NCBI GenBank assembly: GCA_030042795.1
Contig: JASHYZ010000085.1
Coordinates: 1 to 6,335, forward strand
DNA: 6,335 nt
Source of the DNA: Terriglobia bacterium
GTDB lineage: Bacteria; Acidobacteriota; Terriglobia; UBA7540
Direction: 5' to 3'
Positions 1 through 6,335 of this stretch are shown one piece after another. Position numbers and translations under genes: made by a program. The notes beneath the pieces were generated by a model, which saw only the letters and a program-made list of their open reading frames with translations, had not been told where the DNA came from and did not search any database. How positions within the stretch are numbered: position 1 is the first letter of the stretch; every line of letters begins with the position of its first letter.

Positions 1-759
1 GATCCCGTGCTGTTCCTAACGGACCCCCAAGGTTTTGCCAAAGAGGACCGGCGGCTGTTTCTCGATGCCTTGGGCAAATTGAACGGCATGGCTTACCAGG
101 ATTTCGGTGACCCTGAGATCGCCACCAGGATCAAGCAGTATGAGATGGCCTTCAGGATGCAAGCCTCGGTGCCCGAACTGACCGACCTTTCCAAAGAGCC
201 CGAAAGCGTGTATCAGCTTTACGGCGACGACGCCAAGAAGCCGGGAACTTTCGCGGCCAATTGTTTGCTGGCCAGGCGGCTGGCGGAGCGCGGCGTTCGC
301 TTTATCCAACTGTTCCACCGCGATTGGGACCATCATGCTGATCTGCCCCACGGTCTTGCCACGCAGTGCAAGGCGACGGATCAGGCGGCCGCAGCGCTGG
401 TGCAGGATCTGAAAGCTCGCGGCATGCTGGAAGATACCCTGGTGGTTTGGGGCGGCGAATTCGGACGTACGGTTTACTGCCAGGGACGCCTGACGGCGGA
501 CGACTACGGACGGGACCACCATCCCCGCTGCTTCACCATGTGGCTCGCGGGCGGCGGCTTCAAGCCGGGTCTCAGCTATGGTGAGACCGACGACTATTGC
601 TACAACATCGTGAAAGACGGCGTTCATGTTCACGACATGCACGCCACCATGCTGAAGACACTCGGAATCGACCACACCAAGCTGACGTTCAAATACCAGG
701 GACGCAACTTCCGCCTAACGGATGTGCATGGCGAGATCGTCGACAAGATTCTTGTGTGA
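1..759 (+). CDS. DUF1501 family protein, C-terminal part (5' end outside window)
   Basis: The frame is open from base 1, so this is the last ~252 residues of a protein that is usually about 450-490 residues long; the GTG at base 7 is not the true start. The visible part matches the conserved C-terminal half of DUF1501, a family placed in the alkaline-phosphatase-like superfamily. Numbering from base 1, it shows WDHH (109-112), GGEFGRT (151-157), GRDHHP (170-175), HDMHAT (211-216) and a closing [13 protein letters not shown] block. The Asp/His-rich motifs sit where sulfatase and phosphatase relatives bind metal, but no substrate is established for DUF1501. Members often carry a twin-arginine signal and pair with a DUF1553/PSD1 cytochrome-domain gene; neither can be checked here because the upstream sequence is missing. 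It ends in TGA, and the insertion-sequence relic begins ~107 bases later. The family call is firm; the function is unknown. Confidence 0.9.
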   Translation, partial: DPVLFLTDPQGFAKEDRRLFLDALGKLNGMAYQDFGDPEIATRIKQYEMAFRMQASVPELTDLSKEPESVYQLYGDDAKKPGTFAANCLLARRLAERGVRFIQLFHRDWDHHADLPHGLATQCKATDQAAAALVQDLKARGMLEDTLVVWGGEFGRTVYCQGRLTADDYGRDHHPRCFTMWLAGGGFKPGLSYGETDDYCYNIVKDGVHVHDMHATMLKTLGIDHTKLTFKYQGRNFRLTDVHGEIVDKILV

Positions 760-773
760 GAGCACGCTCCGCC

Positions 774-790
774 CCGCGATTCAAGCGCGG
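774..790 (+). terminator. Possible weak hairpin after the DUF1501 gene
   Basis: A perfect 5-bp GC stem (CCGCG, 7-base loop, CGCGG) begins 15 bases after the DUF1501 stop codon. No run of T follows it, so it is not a typical intrinsic terminator. It may be chance in GC-rich sequence. Confidence 0.2.
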
Positions 791-866
791 ACACGCCGCG
801 ACTTTGGCGATCGCATTGCCACAGGCAGATCCTCTCCATTTCCATTGTCGTATCCCGTCACTTTTC

Positions 867-892
867 CGAGTGCACGACAGAAATGTGGTGAA
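867..892 (+). repeat. Left terminal inverted repeat of the IS relic
   Basis: This 26-bp sequence matches the reverse complement of 1349-1374 at 20 of 26 positions. The core GTGCACGAC at 870-878 is identical in both. It lies just past the stop codon of the minus-strand transposase remnant. Confidence 0.65.
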
Positions 893-895
893 CAG

Positions 896-1291
896 TCACG
901 CAGCCTTCCTTCTGTGGGATCGCTGCTCCCAGAAGTCCTCGAAGCATCCGCTGAGTTTCGAGCAACGGAGGGCGAGGATGGCGTTGGCTCCGCGGACCGT
1001 CCCATACTTCCCGCCTCCTTTGAGTCGGGCGCGGATCACGCTGCCTCCCGCACCCCGGAAGAAGTACAGAGGCCTTGGGCCTCGAATTCCGGATAGCGCC
1101 GGCGCCCTCCACATCGGCCCGTGTCCGCGGTCGCCGCTCCGGGCACCAGGGCAGTTGGGCTTGCCACACTTTCGGTACCGCTCGATCAGAGACCCGGGTT
1201 GCATTTCACCGAGTTGAGCGAGACGGGCTTTGAGTTCTCGGTCGCGACTCGGAAGCTCCTCGATGCGCCGGGAAGCGGGGTTCAGGTGCAC
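896..1291 (-). pseudogene. DUF6788 N-terminus fused to ISKra4-like transposase C-terminus
   Basis: The 131-residue frame (GTG at 1291, stop at 896) is a hybrid of two parts. Residues ~10-60 carry the DUF6788 signature: a charged helix, then PGSLIERYRKCGKPNC and a GHGP motif. Residues ~78-125 resemble the extreme C-terminus of ISKra4-family transposases, with SVIRARLK, then TVRGANAILALRC, then FEDFWEQR. Residues ~61-77 between them match neither well and contain the deletion join. Several normally conserved positions look changed (for example KYGTV where an aromatic residue is expected, and SGCFEDF where SGRFEDF is common), which fits decay. The transposase catalytic region is absent, so no activity is expected. 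A GAGGAG immediately precedes and partly overlaps the GTG, so the true start is uncertain; an in-frame TAA lies three codons upstream. Both families are assigned from remembered motifs, not from a search. Confidence 0.65.
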
Positions 1292-1322
1292 CTCCTCGTC
1301 TTACATCTATATGTACTGACAG

Positions 1323-1349
1323 ATTCTACCCCTACCAGCCCTGCTTCAA
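1323..1349 (-). promoter_or_regulatory. Possible promoter of the IS relic
   Basis: Reading the minus strand, TTGAAG (1349-1344) is followed after 15 bases by TAGAAT (1328-1323), a fair sigma-70-like pair apart from the short spacer. It lies just inside the right terminal repeat and ~30 bases before the GTG of the remnant frame, where an insertion sequence would keep its own promoter. Confidence 0.25.
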
Positions 1350-1374
1350 TCCCCACTTTCCGGTCGTGCACCCG
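1349..1374 (-). repeat. Right terminal inverted repeat of the IS relic
   Basis: This is the partner of 867-892 in inverted orientation, 20 of 26 matching. The shared core GTGCACGAC is read on the minus strand from 1371 to 1363. Confidence 0.65.
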
Positions 1375-1389
1375 CCGCTATACGCCAGT

Positions 1390-1418
1390 TTGCTTCGCGC
1401 TAGGCGTTGTGATATACC
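1390..1418 (+). promoter_or_regulatory. Promoter-like element of the phosphoesterase gene
   Basis: TTGCTT (1390-1395), a 17-base spacer and TATACC (1413-1418) form a plausible -35/-10 pair about 100 bases before the ATG at 1518. The main support is a second copy with the same spacing before the fusion gene (2800-2828). The two match over TTGCWTCGCGC and TGTGRTATACCTC, far beyond what the boxes alone require. Neither box is a close sigma-70 consensus, so an alternative sigma factor or a shared regulator site is possible. Confidence 0.45.
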
Positions 1419-1504
1419 TCGCCAGCCACTCAACAAGATATTCGCTCTATTTCGCGTTAGCAATGGCCGTCGCTGGCGGCAAGAAGCGGGCGCAGCCAGG
1501 ACTT

Positions 1505-1512
1505 AAAGGAGG
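1505..1512 (+). promoter_or_regulatory. Strong ribosome binding site for the phosphoesterase
   Basis: AAAGGAGG lies 5 bases before the ATG at 1518 and is a near-perfect match to the anti-Shine-Dalgarno sequence. It fixes the start of the 418-residue protein. Confidence 0.8.
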
Positions 1513-1517
1513 TTGGA

Positions 1518-2774
1518 ATGAAGATAAGTGTTGATCCCGCCATTGCAAGCCGGATCAAGGCTGCCTGGAATCAACTCACTCCGGACCAGCGGGCCCAGCT
1601 TGCGCCCTCGATCTTAAGCGCAAACCAGCAGGCGGTAATCTTTTCCCAAACCGGAAAGGCTCCGCCGGGCACAGCAGCCCCACATCATCTTATGCTGGCT
1701 CACAGTGTGCTGTCGAACGATTCCGATCAGGTGGTGAGCCGCCTGGAGTCCGGCGTGGTTTGTGACGTCGGCCCTGATGGCACGATCTGGGGCACCGGCA
1801 AATATCAGCAATTGGACCCTGGCTGGGCGGAGTCTCTTGCTGTCTCTCTGGAAAGCCGTCTGCCTTTGCTTGGGGGCAAACATCCCTTTGCTCAAAATCC
1901 TCAGATCATCCAGATACCGGACAATGTTGAAATTGCATTGGCTGGGGACTTTGGCACGGGAGATTGGAGAACACCGAGCAATCCGGCCCCCAGTACCGAC
2001 GTGCGAGACAAAATGAAGTTGCTTCAGCCTGACATCACGATCCACTTGGGTGACGTCTACTATGCGGGAACTGATGATCAGGAACAGCATGACCTGGTGC
2101 AAATATGGCCTAAGGGATCAATCGGGTCGCTAGCGTTGAACTCCAACCACGAAATGTATTCGGGCGCGAAGCCGTACTTCAAAGCTGTTTCCAATCCTCC
2201 ATTTGAAATGCAGCAAGGTTGTAGCTTCTTTGCTTTGCAAAATACAAACTGGGTGATTATAGGTCTGGACTCGGCATACTACTCTGACGAAAAAGGCCTT
2301 TACCAGGATGGAGCGCTTTACCCGGTGAATGCACCCAACGCTCAGAACTCTTTTCTGCTGACTCAGGCCAATGCGCAGGCCAGCGGCAAAAAGTTGATCC
2401 TGCTAACCCACCACAACGGCCTCGACATTACCGGCTCGAAAACCAATACCTTGTGGAATCAGGTGATGGGAGCCTTCCCGGCCGGGAGCGGCCCGGCGTA
2501 TTGGTATTACGGACATATCCACATCGCGGCGGTCTATAAGCCTCAGGGACCTGGCAACACGCTGTGCCGTTGTTGCGGCCACGGCGGACTGCCGTGGGGT
2601 CAAGCGCCGGAACTCGACACTCCACAGGTGGCGTGGTATGAGAAGCGCTCAGCCAACGATCCCGACATTCCTCAACGCGTGCTCAATGGCTTCGCGATGC
2701 TCCGCCTCAGTGGACCAGACATTCAAGAGACGTTCTACGATGAAAACGGCGGTGTAGCCTGGCAGAGTGCCTGA
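1518..2774 (+). CDS. Calcineurin-like metallophosphoesterase (purple-acid-phosphatase-like motifs)
   Basis: This complete 418-residue protein is predicted to hydrolyse a phosphomonoester or phosphodiester with a two-metal centre. The catalytic domain runs from about residue 136 to 365 and shows the ordered motifs of the superfamily: GDFG (143-146, Asp144), GDVYY (178-182, Asp179), NHE (210-212), THH (297-299) and GHIH (332-335). The set GDxG / GDxxY / NHE / xxxH / GHxH resembles purple acid phosphatases more than the usual DxH type. The Gly normally preceding NHE is Ser209. A Cys-rich CRCCGHGG (350-357) follows the GHIH motif. Residues 1-135 form an N-terminal region that I do not recognise. 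There is no signal peptide or membrane segment, so it is probably cytoplasmic. The start is fixed by a strong AGGAGG 5 bases upstream. It has its own promoter-like element and is separated by 218 bases from the downstream fusion gene, which carries a similar element. The natural substrate cannot be inferred. Confidence 0.88.
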   Translation: MKISVDPAIASRIKAAWNQLTPDQRAQLAPSILSANQQAVIFSQTGKAPPGTAAPHHLMLAHSVLSNDSDQVVSRLESGVVCDVGPDGTIWGTGKYQQLDPGWAESLAVSLESRLPLLGGKHPFAQNPQIIQIPDNVEIALAGDFGTGDWRTPSNPAPSTDVRDKMKLLQPDITIHLGDVYYAGTDDQEQHDLVQIWPKGSIGSLALNSNHEMYSGAKPYFKAVSNPPFEMQQGCSFFALQNTNWVIIGLDSAYYSDEKGLYQDGALYPVNAPNAQNSFLLTQANAQASGKKLILLTHHNGLDITGSKTNTLWNQVMGAFPAGSGPAYWYYGHIHIAAVYKPQGPGNTLCRCCGHGGLPWGQAPELDTPQVAWYEKRSANDPDIPQRVLNGFAMLRLSGPDIQETFYDENGGVAWQSA

Positions 2775-2799
2775 CTTTCTGTGCTTCTGTGCCCTCGCG

Positions 2800-2828
2800 T
2801 TGCATCGCGCCGGGGTATGTGGTATACC
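2800..2828 (+). promoter_or_regulatory. Promoter-like element of the oxidoreductase-hydrolase fusion gene
   Basis: TTGCAT (2800-2805), 17 bases, then TATACC (2823-2828) copies the arrangement at 1390-1418. The sequence around the -10-like box, TGTGGTATACCTCA (2818-2831), is also a near-palindrome centred on GGTATACC, so it could instead be an operator. It starts 26 bases after the phosphoesterase stop codon and would give a leader of ~155-160 bases. Confidence 0.45.
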
Positions 2829-2893
2829 TCACGGGGTCATCTTGCAAGCTATTAGCGCTATTGTCGTAACGGTGCCGCTCTGAGCGCGTTCCG

Positions 2894-2977
2894 GGCTTGG
2901 CACGGCCGGCGACTGCAAGCCGTTGGGAGATGCAGGGCTAAGTTTTCTTGAAGTCGCGCCCTTGAGCCAATCTCCCA
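2894..2977 (+). other. Potentially structured 5' leader of the fusion gene
   Basis: Two stem-loops can be drawn. The first is GGCTTG (2894-2899) with CAAGCC (2916-2921). The second is TGGGAGA (2924-2930) with TCTCCCA (2971-2977), with an inner stem AGGGC (2934-2938) and GCCCT (2958-2962). The second ends 6 bases before the GAGGA ribosome binding site at 2984, so folding could affect translation. It matches no riboswitch class I can name, and stems of this length can occur by chance. Confidence 0.3.
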
Positions 2978-2992
2978 TTATTTGAGGAAACC

Positions 2993-5900
2993 ATGACACA
3001 CCTATCCTCCCCAGTCGAAAACATACGCGACTACTACCCGGTTGTGGTGGTGGGATCGGGATACGGAGCGGCCATTGCGGCTTCGCGCTTGGCACGCGCG
3101 GGGCAGCAAGTGTGCGTGCTGGAACGCGGCAAGGAATTTCAACCGGGCGAGTATCCGGATACTGCGGCGCGCGCCCTGGAGCAGATTCAGGCTAACACCC
3201 CCGACGGCCAGTTAGGATCGGCGAATGCGCTCTATGAATTTAACGTGAATGAGGACATCAACGTCTTCAAAGGCTGCGGCCTCGGAGGAACATCCTTGGT
3301 GAACGCCAATGTGGCCTTGCGTGCGGAGCCACGGGTGTTCGAAGACCCGCGTTGGCCGAAGGCGTTACGCGACGATCTTGGCACATTGGTGCAAGATGGC
3401 TACCGGCGAGCCGAGGAAATGCTGAAGCCAAATCCGTACCCGTCGGCGAATTATCCCGCGTTGCATAAGCTTGAGGCCCACGAGAAGTCCGCCAAGAGCA
3501 TGGGCGCGAAATTCTACCGCACTCCCATCAATGTGAACTTTACGCTGACCGGCAAGAATCACGTGGACGTAGATCAGCGCCCCTGTAGCTGCTGCGGAGA
3601 CTGCGTTACAGGGTGCAACTATGCCGCCAAAAACACGCTCATCATGAACTACCTGCCGGACGCGTGGAATCACGGCGCGGAAATCTACACAGAGGTGGAC
3701 GTCCGCTGGATCGAGCAACAGGGCAACCGCTGGCTGATTCGCTACAAGCTGCTAGGGGCGGGACGGGAGAAGTTCAAGGCTCCTGAACTGACCGTAAGTT
3801 GCGAGCTGCTAGTGCTGGGTGGCGGAGCGCTGGGCTCTACCGAAATCCTGTTACGTTCCAAGGCTCACGGGCTAGCGTTGTCAGACCACGTCGGCGAACG
3901 CTTTACCGGTAACGGCGACGTGCTGGCCTTCGCCTACGATACGGATCAAGTGATTAACGGCGTGGGATGGGGCCACCATCGTCCAGGGCAGATTCCACCC
4001 GTTGGACCGTGCATCACTGGGATAATCGACCTACGCCAGCAGCCCGTACTGGACGATGGCATGGTGATTGAGGAAGGTTCACCTCCCGGCCCATTGGCGG
4101 GTTTCCTGCCCGCAGCGCTCGCCGTGGCGGGGGACCTGGTGGGTCGCGAGGTAAGGCCAGGGCCGTTCGAAGAGATCCGCGAGGAAGAGCGCAAGCTGGT
4201 GAGCTGGATTGAGGGGCCATACCGCGGTGCGGTGCGTAATACGCAGACCTATCTGGTGATGACATATGACGGCGGAAACGGCCGCATGGTGCTTGATAAT
4301 GACCGGCTCCGCATCCAATGGCCGGGTGTTGGGGATGAGCCTATTTTTGACAAAGTAGCCGCGCGCTTACAAGATGCCACCAAGGCGCTGGGGGGCAAGT
4401 ACGTCCGCAACCCGCTGTGGTCCAAGGTCTTGCATAATTCTCTTCTGAGCGTTCATCCGTTGGGTGGCTGCGTGATGGCAGAGGATGCCACCCAGGGGGT
4501 AATCAATCACAAAGGCCAGGTGTTCTCATCTGCCGAAGGGTCCACGGCCTATGACGGCCTTTACGTAATGGATGGCGCGGTGATTCCGCGGCCGTTGGGA
4601 GTAAATCCATTGCTCACCATCTCAGCGCTGGCTGAACGGTCAGTTGCCTTGGCGGCGCGCGATCGCGGATGGAAGATCGACTATTCCCTGCCCTCCAAGG
4701 CGCCTGGGGTTGTCCCACTGCAAAAGCCCGGAATCGAATTCACCGAGACGATGAAAGGCTATTTCTCCTCTCAGGTAAAGACGCCCTCCCCGGCGCTTCA
4801 ACTCGATCCCAGCTTCCAAAATGGATTCGAAAAGGGCAAGACGGAGAACTCGCCATTCCAATTTACCCTCACCATTGCGAGCCAGGACCTGGACGACATG
4901 ATCTCCAACCCGGCGCACGAGGCCCGCATGGTGGGAACGGTGATAGCACCAACGCTGTCTCCGCAGCCCCTCACAGCCGAAGGTATCTTCAACCTCTTCA
5001 CCGTTGATGCGAGCAATGTTGATACCCACAACATGCAGTACCGCATGAAGATGGTAACCGACGCGGGCCGAGCCTATTACTGTGAAGGTTTCAAAGTTAC
5101 AAAACCCGATTTCGTGTTTGAAGTGTGGCCGGCGACGAGTACCCTCTACATCACCGTGTATGACGGTGAGAATGCCGGAAGTCCAATCTTGGGCAAAGGG
5201 ATTCTGAGAATCATGCCCGAAGACTTCGCGCGCCAGCTCACCACGATGAAAGTCATCAATGCCGCGAGTCTCGAGCAGCGACTGCGCTATGAGGCTCGCT
5301 TTGCGCAATTCTTTCTGGGACCACTGTTTGACACTTACGCCGATGTTTTCGTTCGCCCCACGGTATTCAACGTTGATGCGCCACCCCGCAGGAAACGCCC
5401 GCTACGCGTGGCGGCGCCGCAAGTGGCGTTCTTCAAGGCTGCAGACGGCGTCGGCCTGCGCCTAACGCGCTACCAGGCCGGCAACAAAGGTCCGGTGATC
5501 CTCTCGCACGGCCTCGGCGTCTCCAGTCTCATCTTCTCGATCGACACCATTGAGACTAACCTGCTCGAGTATCTATTTGCGCATGGGTACGACGTTTGGC
5601 TGCTTGACTACCGATCCAGTATCGCTTTACCCGCGGCTGCGATGCAGGCGAGCGGCGACGAAGTGGCTACGCTGGATTACCCCGCAGCCGTGGCCAAGGT
5701 GCTGGAGCTTACGGGCGCGAAGAGCGTCCAGATGGTGGTGCACTGCTGGGGCTCCACGACCTTCTTCATGGCTATGCTGGCCGGGTTAAAAGGCGTACGC
5801 TCGGTTGTGGCGTCGCAAATTGCCACTCAGATCAGAGCGCCCCTCGCCACGCACATCAAAACAGGCTTGCACCTGCCATCGTTCCTGAAGGATATCGGCA

Positions 5901-6335
5901 TCAAAGATCTCACCGCGTACGTGGACAACCACGAGACCCTCCTCGCCAAGGTTTATGACGAGGGGCTGAAGCTTTATCCGATCGAGGTGAAGAATCGTTG
6001 CACCAATGCCACTTGCCATCGGAGTACCTTCATGTATGCTCCGCTTTATGAACACGCGAACTTGAACGAAGCCACACACGACAATCTTCATGAAATGTTC
6101 GGCATCGCCAACGTGAAGGCCTTCGTTCACCTGCAGCGCCTTACGAACATTGGCCACCTTGTGAACTTTGAGGGCAAGGACGTTTACCTGCCGCATCTGG
6201 ACCGGCTCGCCCTTCCCATCACCTTCATTCACGGGGCGCAAAATGAGTGCTTCCTGCCTGAGAGCACCGCGCTCACTCTTGAAGACCTGTCGCGGGCGAA
6301 CGGCAGCAACCTTTATAAGAGGCATGTAATTCCGG
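2993..6335 (+). CDS. GMC oxidoreductase (cholesterol-oxidase-like) fused to alpha/beta hydrolase, 3' end outside window
   Basis: A single uninterrupted frame of 1114 codons starts at ATG 2993 (GAGGA 4 bases upstream; in-frame TGA at 2963) and has no stop before the window ends. Residues ~15-555 form an FAD-dependent GMC oxidoreductase of the cholesterol-oxidase-like type. It has the dinucleotide motif GSGYGA (21-26) with Glu44 ending the second strand, GCGLGGTSLVN (94-104), a cysteine cluster (Cys198, 201, 204, 208, plus Cys200), HPLGGC (488-493) and GVNPLLTISALAER, in which His488 and Asn538 are the likely active-site pair. Residues ~583-800 form a middle domain starting FTETMKGYFS that I cannot name. 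Residues ~825 onward form an alpha/beta hydrolase with oxyanion-hole HG (839-840), nucleophile elbow VHCWGS with Cys918 in the Ser position, and HGAQNE (1080-1085) where the catalytic Asp usually sits. The catalytic His is expected past the window end. No signal peptide is apparent. The likely role is oxidation of a lipid-like alcohol plus acyl hydrolysis or transfer; the substrate is unknown. Confidence 0.9.
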   Translation, partial: MTHLSSPVENIRDYYPVVVVGSGYGAAIAASRLARAGQQVCVLERGKEFQPGEYPDTAARALEQIQANTPDGQLGSANALYEFNVNEDINVFKGCGLGGTSLVNANVALRAEPRVFEDPRWPKALRDDLGTLVQDGYRRAEEMLKPNPYPSANYPALHKLEAHEKSAKSMGAKFYRTPINVNFTLTGKNHVDVDQRPCSCCGDCVTGCNYAAKNTLIMNYLPDAWNHGAEIYTEVDVRWIEQQGNRWLIRYKLLGAGREKFKAPELTVSCELLVLGGGALGSTEILLRSKAHGLALSDHVGERFTGNGDVLAFAYDTDQVINGVGWGHHRPGQIPPVGPCITGIIDLRQQPVLDDGMVIEEGSPPGPLAGFLPAALAVAGDLVGREVRPGPFEEIREEERKLVSWIEGPYRGAVRNTQTYLVMTYDGGNGRMVLDNDRLRIQWPGVGDEPIFDKVAARLQDATKALGGKYVRNPLWSKVLHNSLLSVHPLGGCVMAEDATQGVINHKGQVFSSAEGSTAYDGLYVMDGAVIPRPLGVNPLLTISALAERSVALAARDRGWKIDYSLPSKAPGVVPLQKPGIEFTETMKGYFSSQVKTPSPALQLDPSFQNGFEKGKTENSPFQFTLTIASQDLDDMISNPAHEARMVGTVIAPTLSPQPLTAEGIFNLFTVDASNVDTHNMQYRMKMVTDAGRAYYCEGFKVTKPDFVFEVWPATSTLYITVYDGENAGSPILGKGILRIMPEDFARQLTTMKVINAASLEQRLRYEARFAQFFLGPLFDTYADVFVRPTVFNVDAPPRRKRPLRVAAPQVAFFKAADGVGLRLTRYQAGNKGPVILSHGLGVSSLIFSIDTIETNLLEYLFAHGYDVWLLDYRSSIALPAAAMQASGDEVATLDYPAAVAKVLELTGAKSVQMVVHCWGSTTFFMAMLAGLKGVRSVVASQIATQIRAPLATHIKTGLHLPSFLKDIGIKDLTAYVDNHETLLAKVYDEGLKLYPIEVKNRCTNATCHRSTFMYAPLYEHANLNEATHDNLHEMFGIANVKAFVHLQRLTNIGHLVNFEGKDVYLPHLDRLALPITFIHGAQNECFLPESTALTLEDLSRANGSNLYKRHVIP

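Larger units (their letters stand above)
867..1374 (-). mobile_element. Internally deleted IS relic, ISKra4-like with DUF6788 (508 bp)
   Basis: Two imperfect 26-bp inverted repeats (20 of 26 positions match, with a perfect 9-bp core GTGCACGAC) bound this segment. Between them, on the minus strand, is one decayed frame with DUF6788-like sequence at its start and an ISKra4-type transposase C-terminus at its end. The stop codon of that frame lies 4 bases inside the left repeat, as expected for an insertion sequence. A complete element would need the rest of DUF6788 and several hundred more transposase codons, so this copy has lost its middle and cannot move on its own. It could still be moved in trans if a full copy exists elsewhere in the genome. 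I see no clear target-site duplication next to either end, so the insertion is probably old or the exact ends are off by a few bases. Together with its flanks it accounts for the gene-free stretch 760-1517; bases 760-866 and 1375-1389 hold nothing else recognisable apart from a weak hairpin. Confidence 0.65.

Noticed and set aside
16..675. Long minus-strand open frame (219 codons) opposite the DUF1501 gene
   Set aside because: It lies entirely antisense to a gene with clear conserved motifs, and its translation resembles no family I know. It is a shadow of GC-rich codon use.
597..1217. Plus-strand open frame of 206 codons running from inside DUF1501 into the IS relic
   Set aside because: It crosses a confirmed gene end and an insertion-sequence end. 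Its translation is Arg/Pro-rich low-quality sequence with no recognisable motif and no ribosome binding site.
857..1384. Target-site duplication around the IS relic
   Set aside because: The bases just outside the two repeats (ending CACTTTTC on the left, starting CCGCTATA on the right) do not match over any convincing length.
1121..1534. Plus-strand open frame of 137 codons overlapping the IS relic and the phosphoesterase start
   Set aside because: It is antisense to the DUF6788 remnant, spans the right terminal repeat and the promoter-like element, and shows no family resemblance.
2795..2813. Possible terminator hairpin (CGCG, 6-base loop, CGCG) after the phosphoesterase
   Set aside because: The stem is only 4-5 bp with no T-run, and it overlaps the conserved TTGCATCGCGC block, which is better explained as part of the promoter-like element.
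4640..5308. Minus-strand open frame of 222 codons within the fusion gene
   Set aside because: It is antisense to a frame with strong motifs on both sides. Its composition fits a mirror of the plus-strand codons.
5786..6325. Minus-strand open frame of 179 codons opposite the hydrolase domain
   Set aside because: It is antisense to the hydrolase coding region, which keeps family motifs throughout. No independent evidence supports a gene.

Overview
The window reads as a stretch of bacterial chromosome of moderately high GC, probably from Acidobacteriota (Solibacter/Bryobacter-like) or a related soil or sediment phylum such as Planctomycetota or Verrucomicrobiota. This placement is an inference. 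It rests on a DUF1501 protein (a family greatly expanded in those phyla), on the relic of a DUF6788/ISKra4-type insertion sequence, and on a very long GMC oxidoreductase-hydrolase fusion protein. No rRNA, tRNA or CRISPR array was seen.

Layout, left to right. (1) Bases 1-759 (+) encode the C-terminal half of a DUF1501 protein of the alkaline-phosphatase-like superfamily; its N-terminus lies before the window. (2) Bases 760-1517 hold no intact gene. Most of this stretch (about 867-1374) is a 508-bp insertion-sequence relic with imperfect 26-bp terminal inverted repeats. Inside it, on the minus strand, one open frame joins the start of a DUF6788 protein directly to the last ~55 residues of an ISKra4-like transposase, so the element appears internally deleted. 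(3) Bases 1518-2774 (+) encode a complete 418-residue calcineurin-like metallophosphoesterase with a purple-acid-phosphatase-like motif set. (4) From 2993 to the window end (+) one uninterrupted frame of at least 1114 codons encodes a fusion: a cholesterol-oxidase-like FAD-dependent GMC oxidoreductase, a middle domain, and a C-terminal alpha/beta hydrolase. It runs off the right edge.

The phosphoesterase gene and the fusion gene are each preceded by a closely similar promoter-like element: TTGCWT, 17 bases, TATACC, with further matching bases around both boxes. This suggests they are transcribed separately but controlled alike. The fusion gene also has a leader of about 160 bases with two possible stem-loops, the second ending just before its ribosome binding site.

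The fusion protein is the most interesting content. It carries a C-x2-C-x2-C-x3-C cysteine cluster inside the GMC domain, and its hydrolase has Cys in place of Ser at the nucleophile elbow. A plausible but unproven role is oxidation of a hydrophobic alcohol (sterol-like or other lipid) coupled to ester or thioester chemistry. The co-controlled phosphoesterase might act on a related phosphorylated compound.
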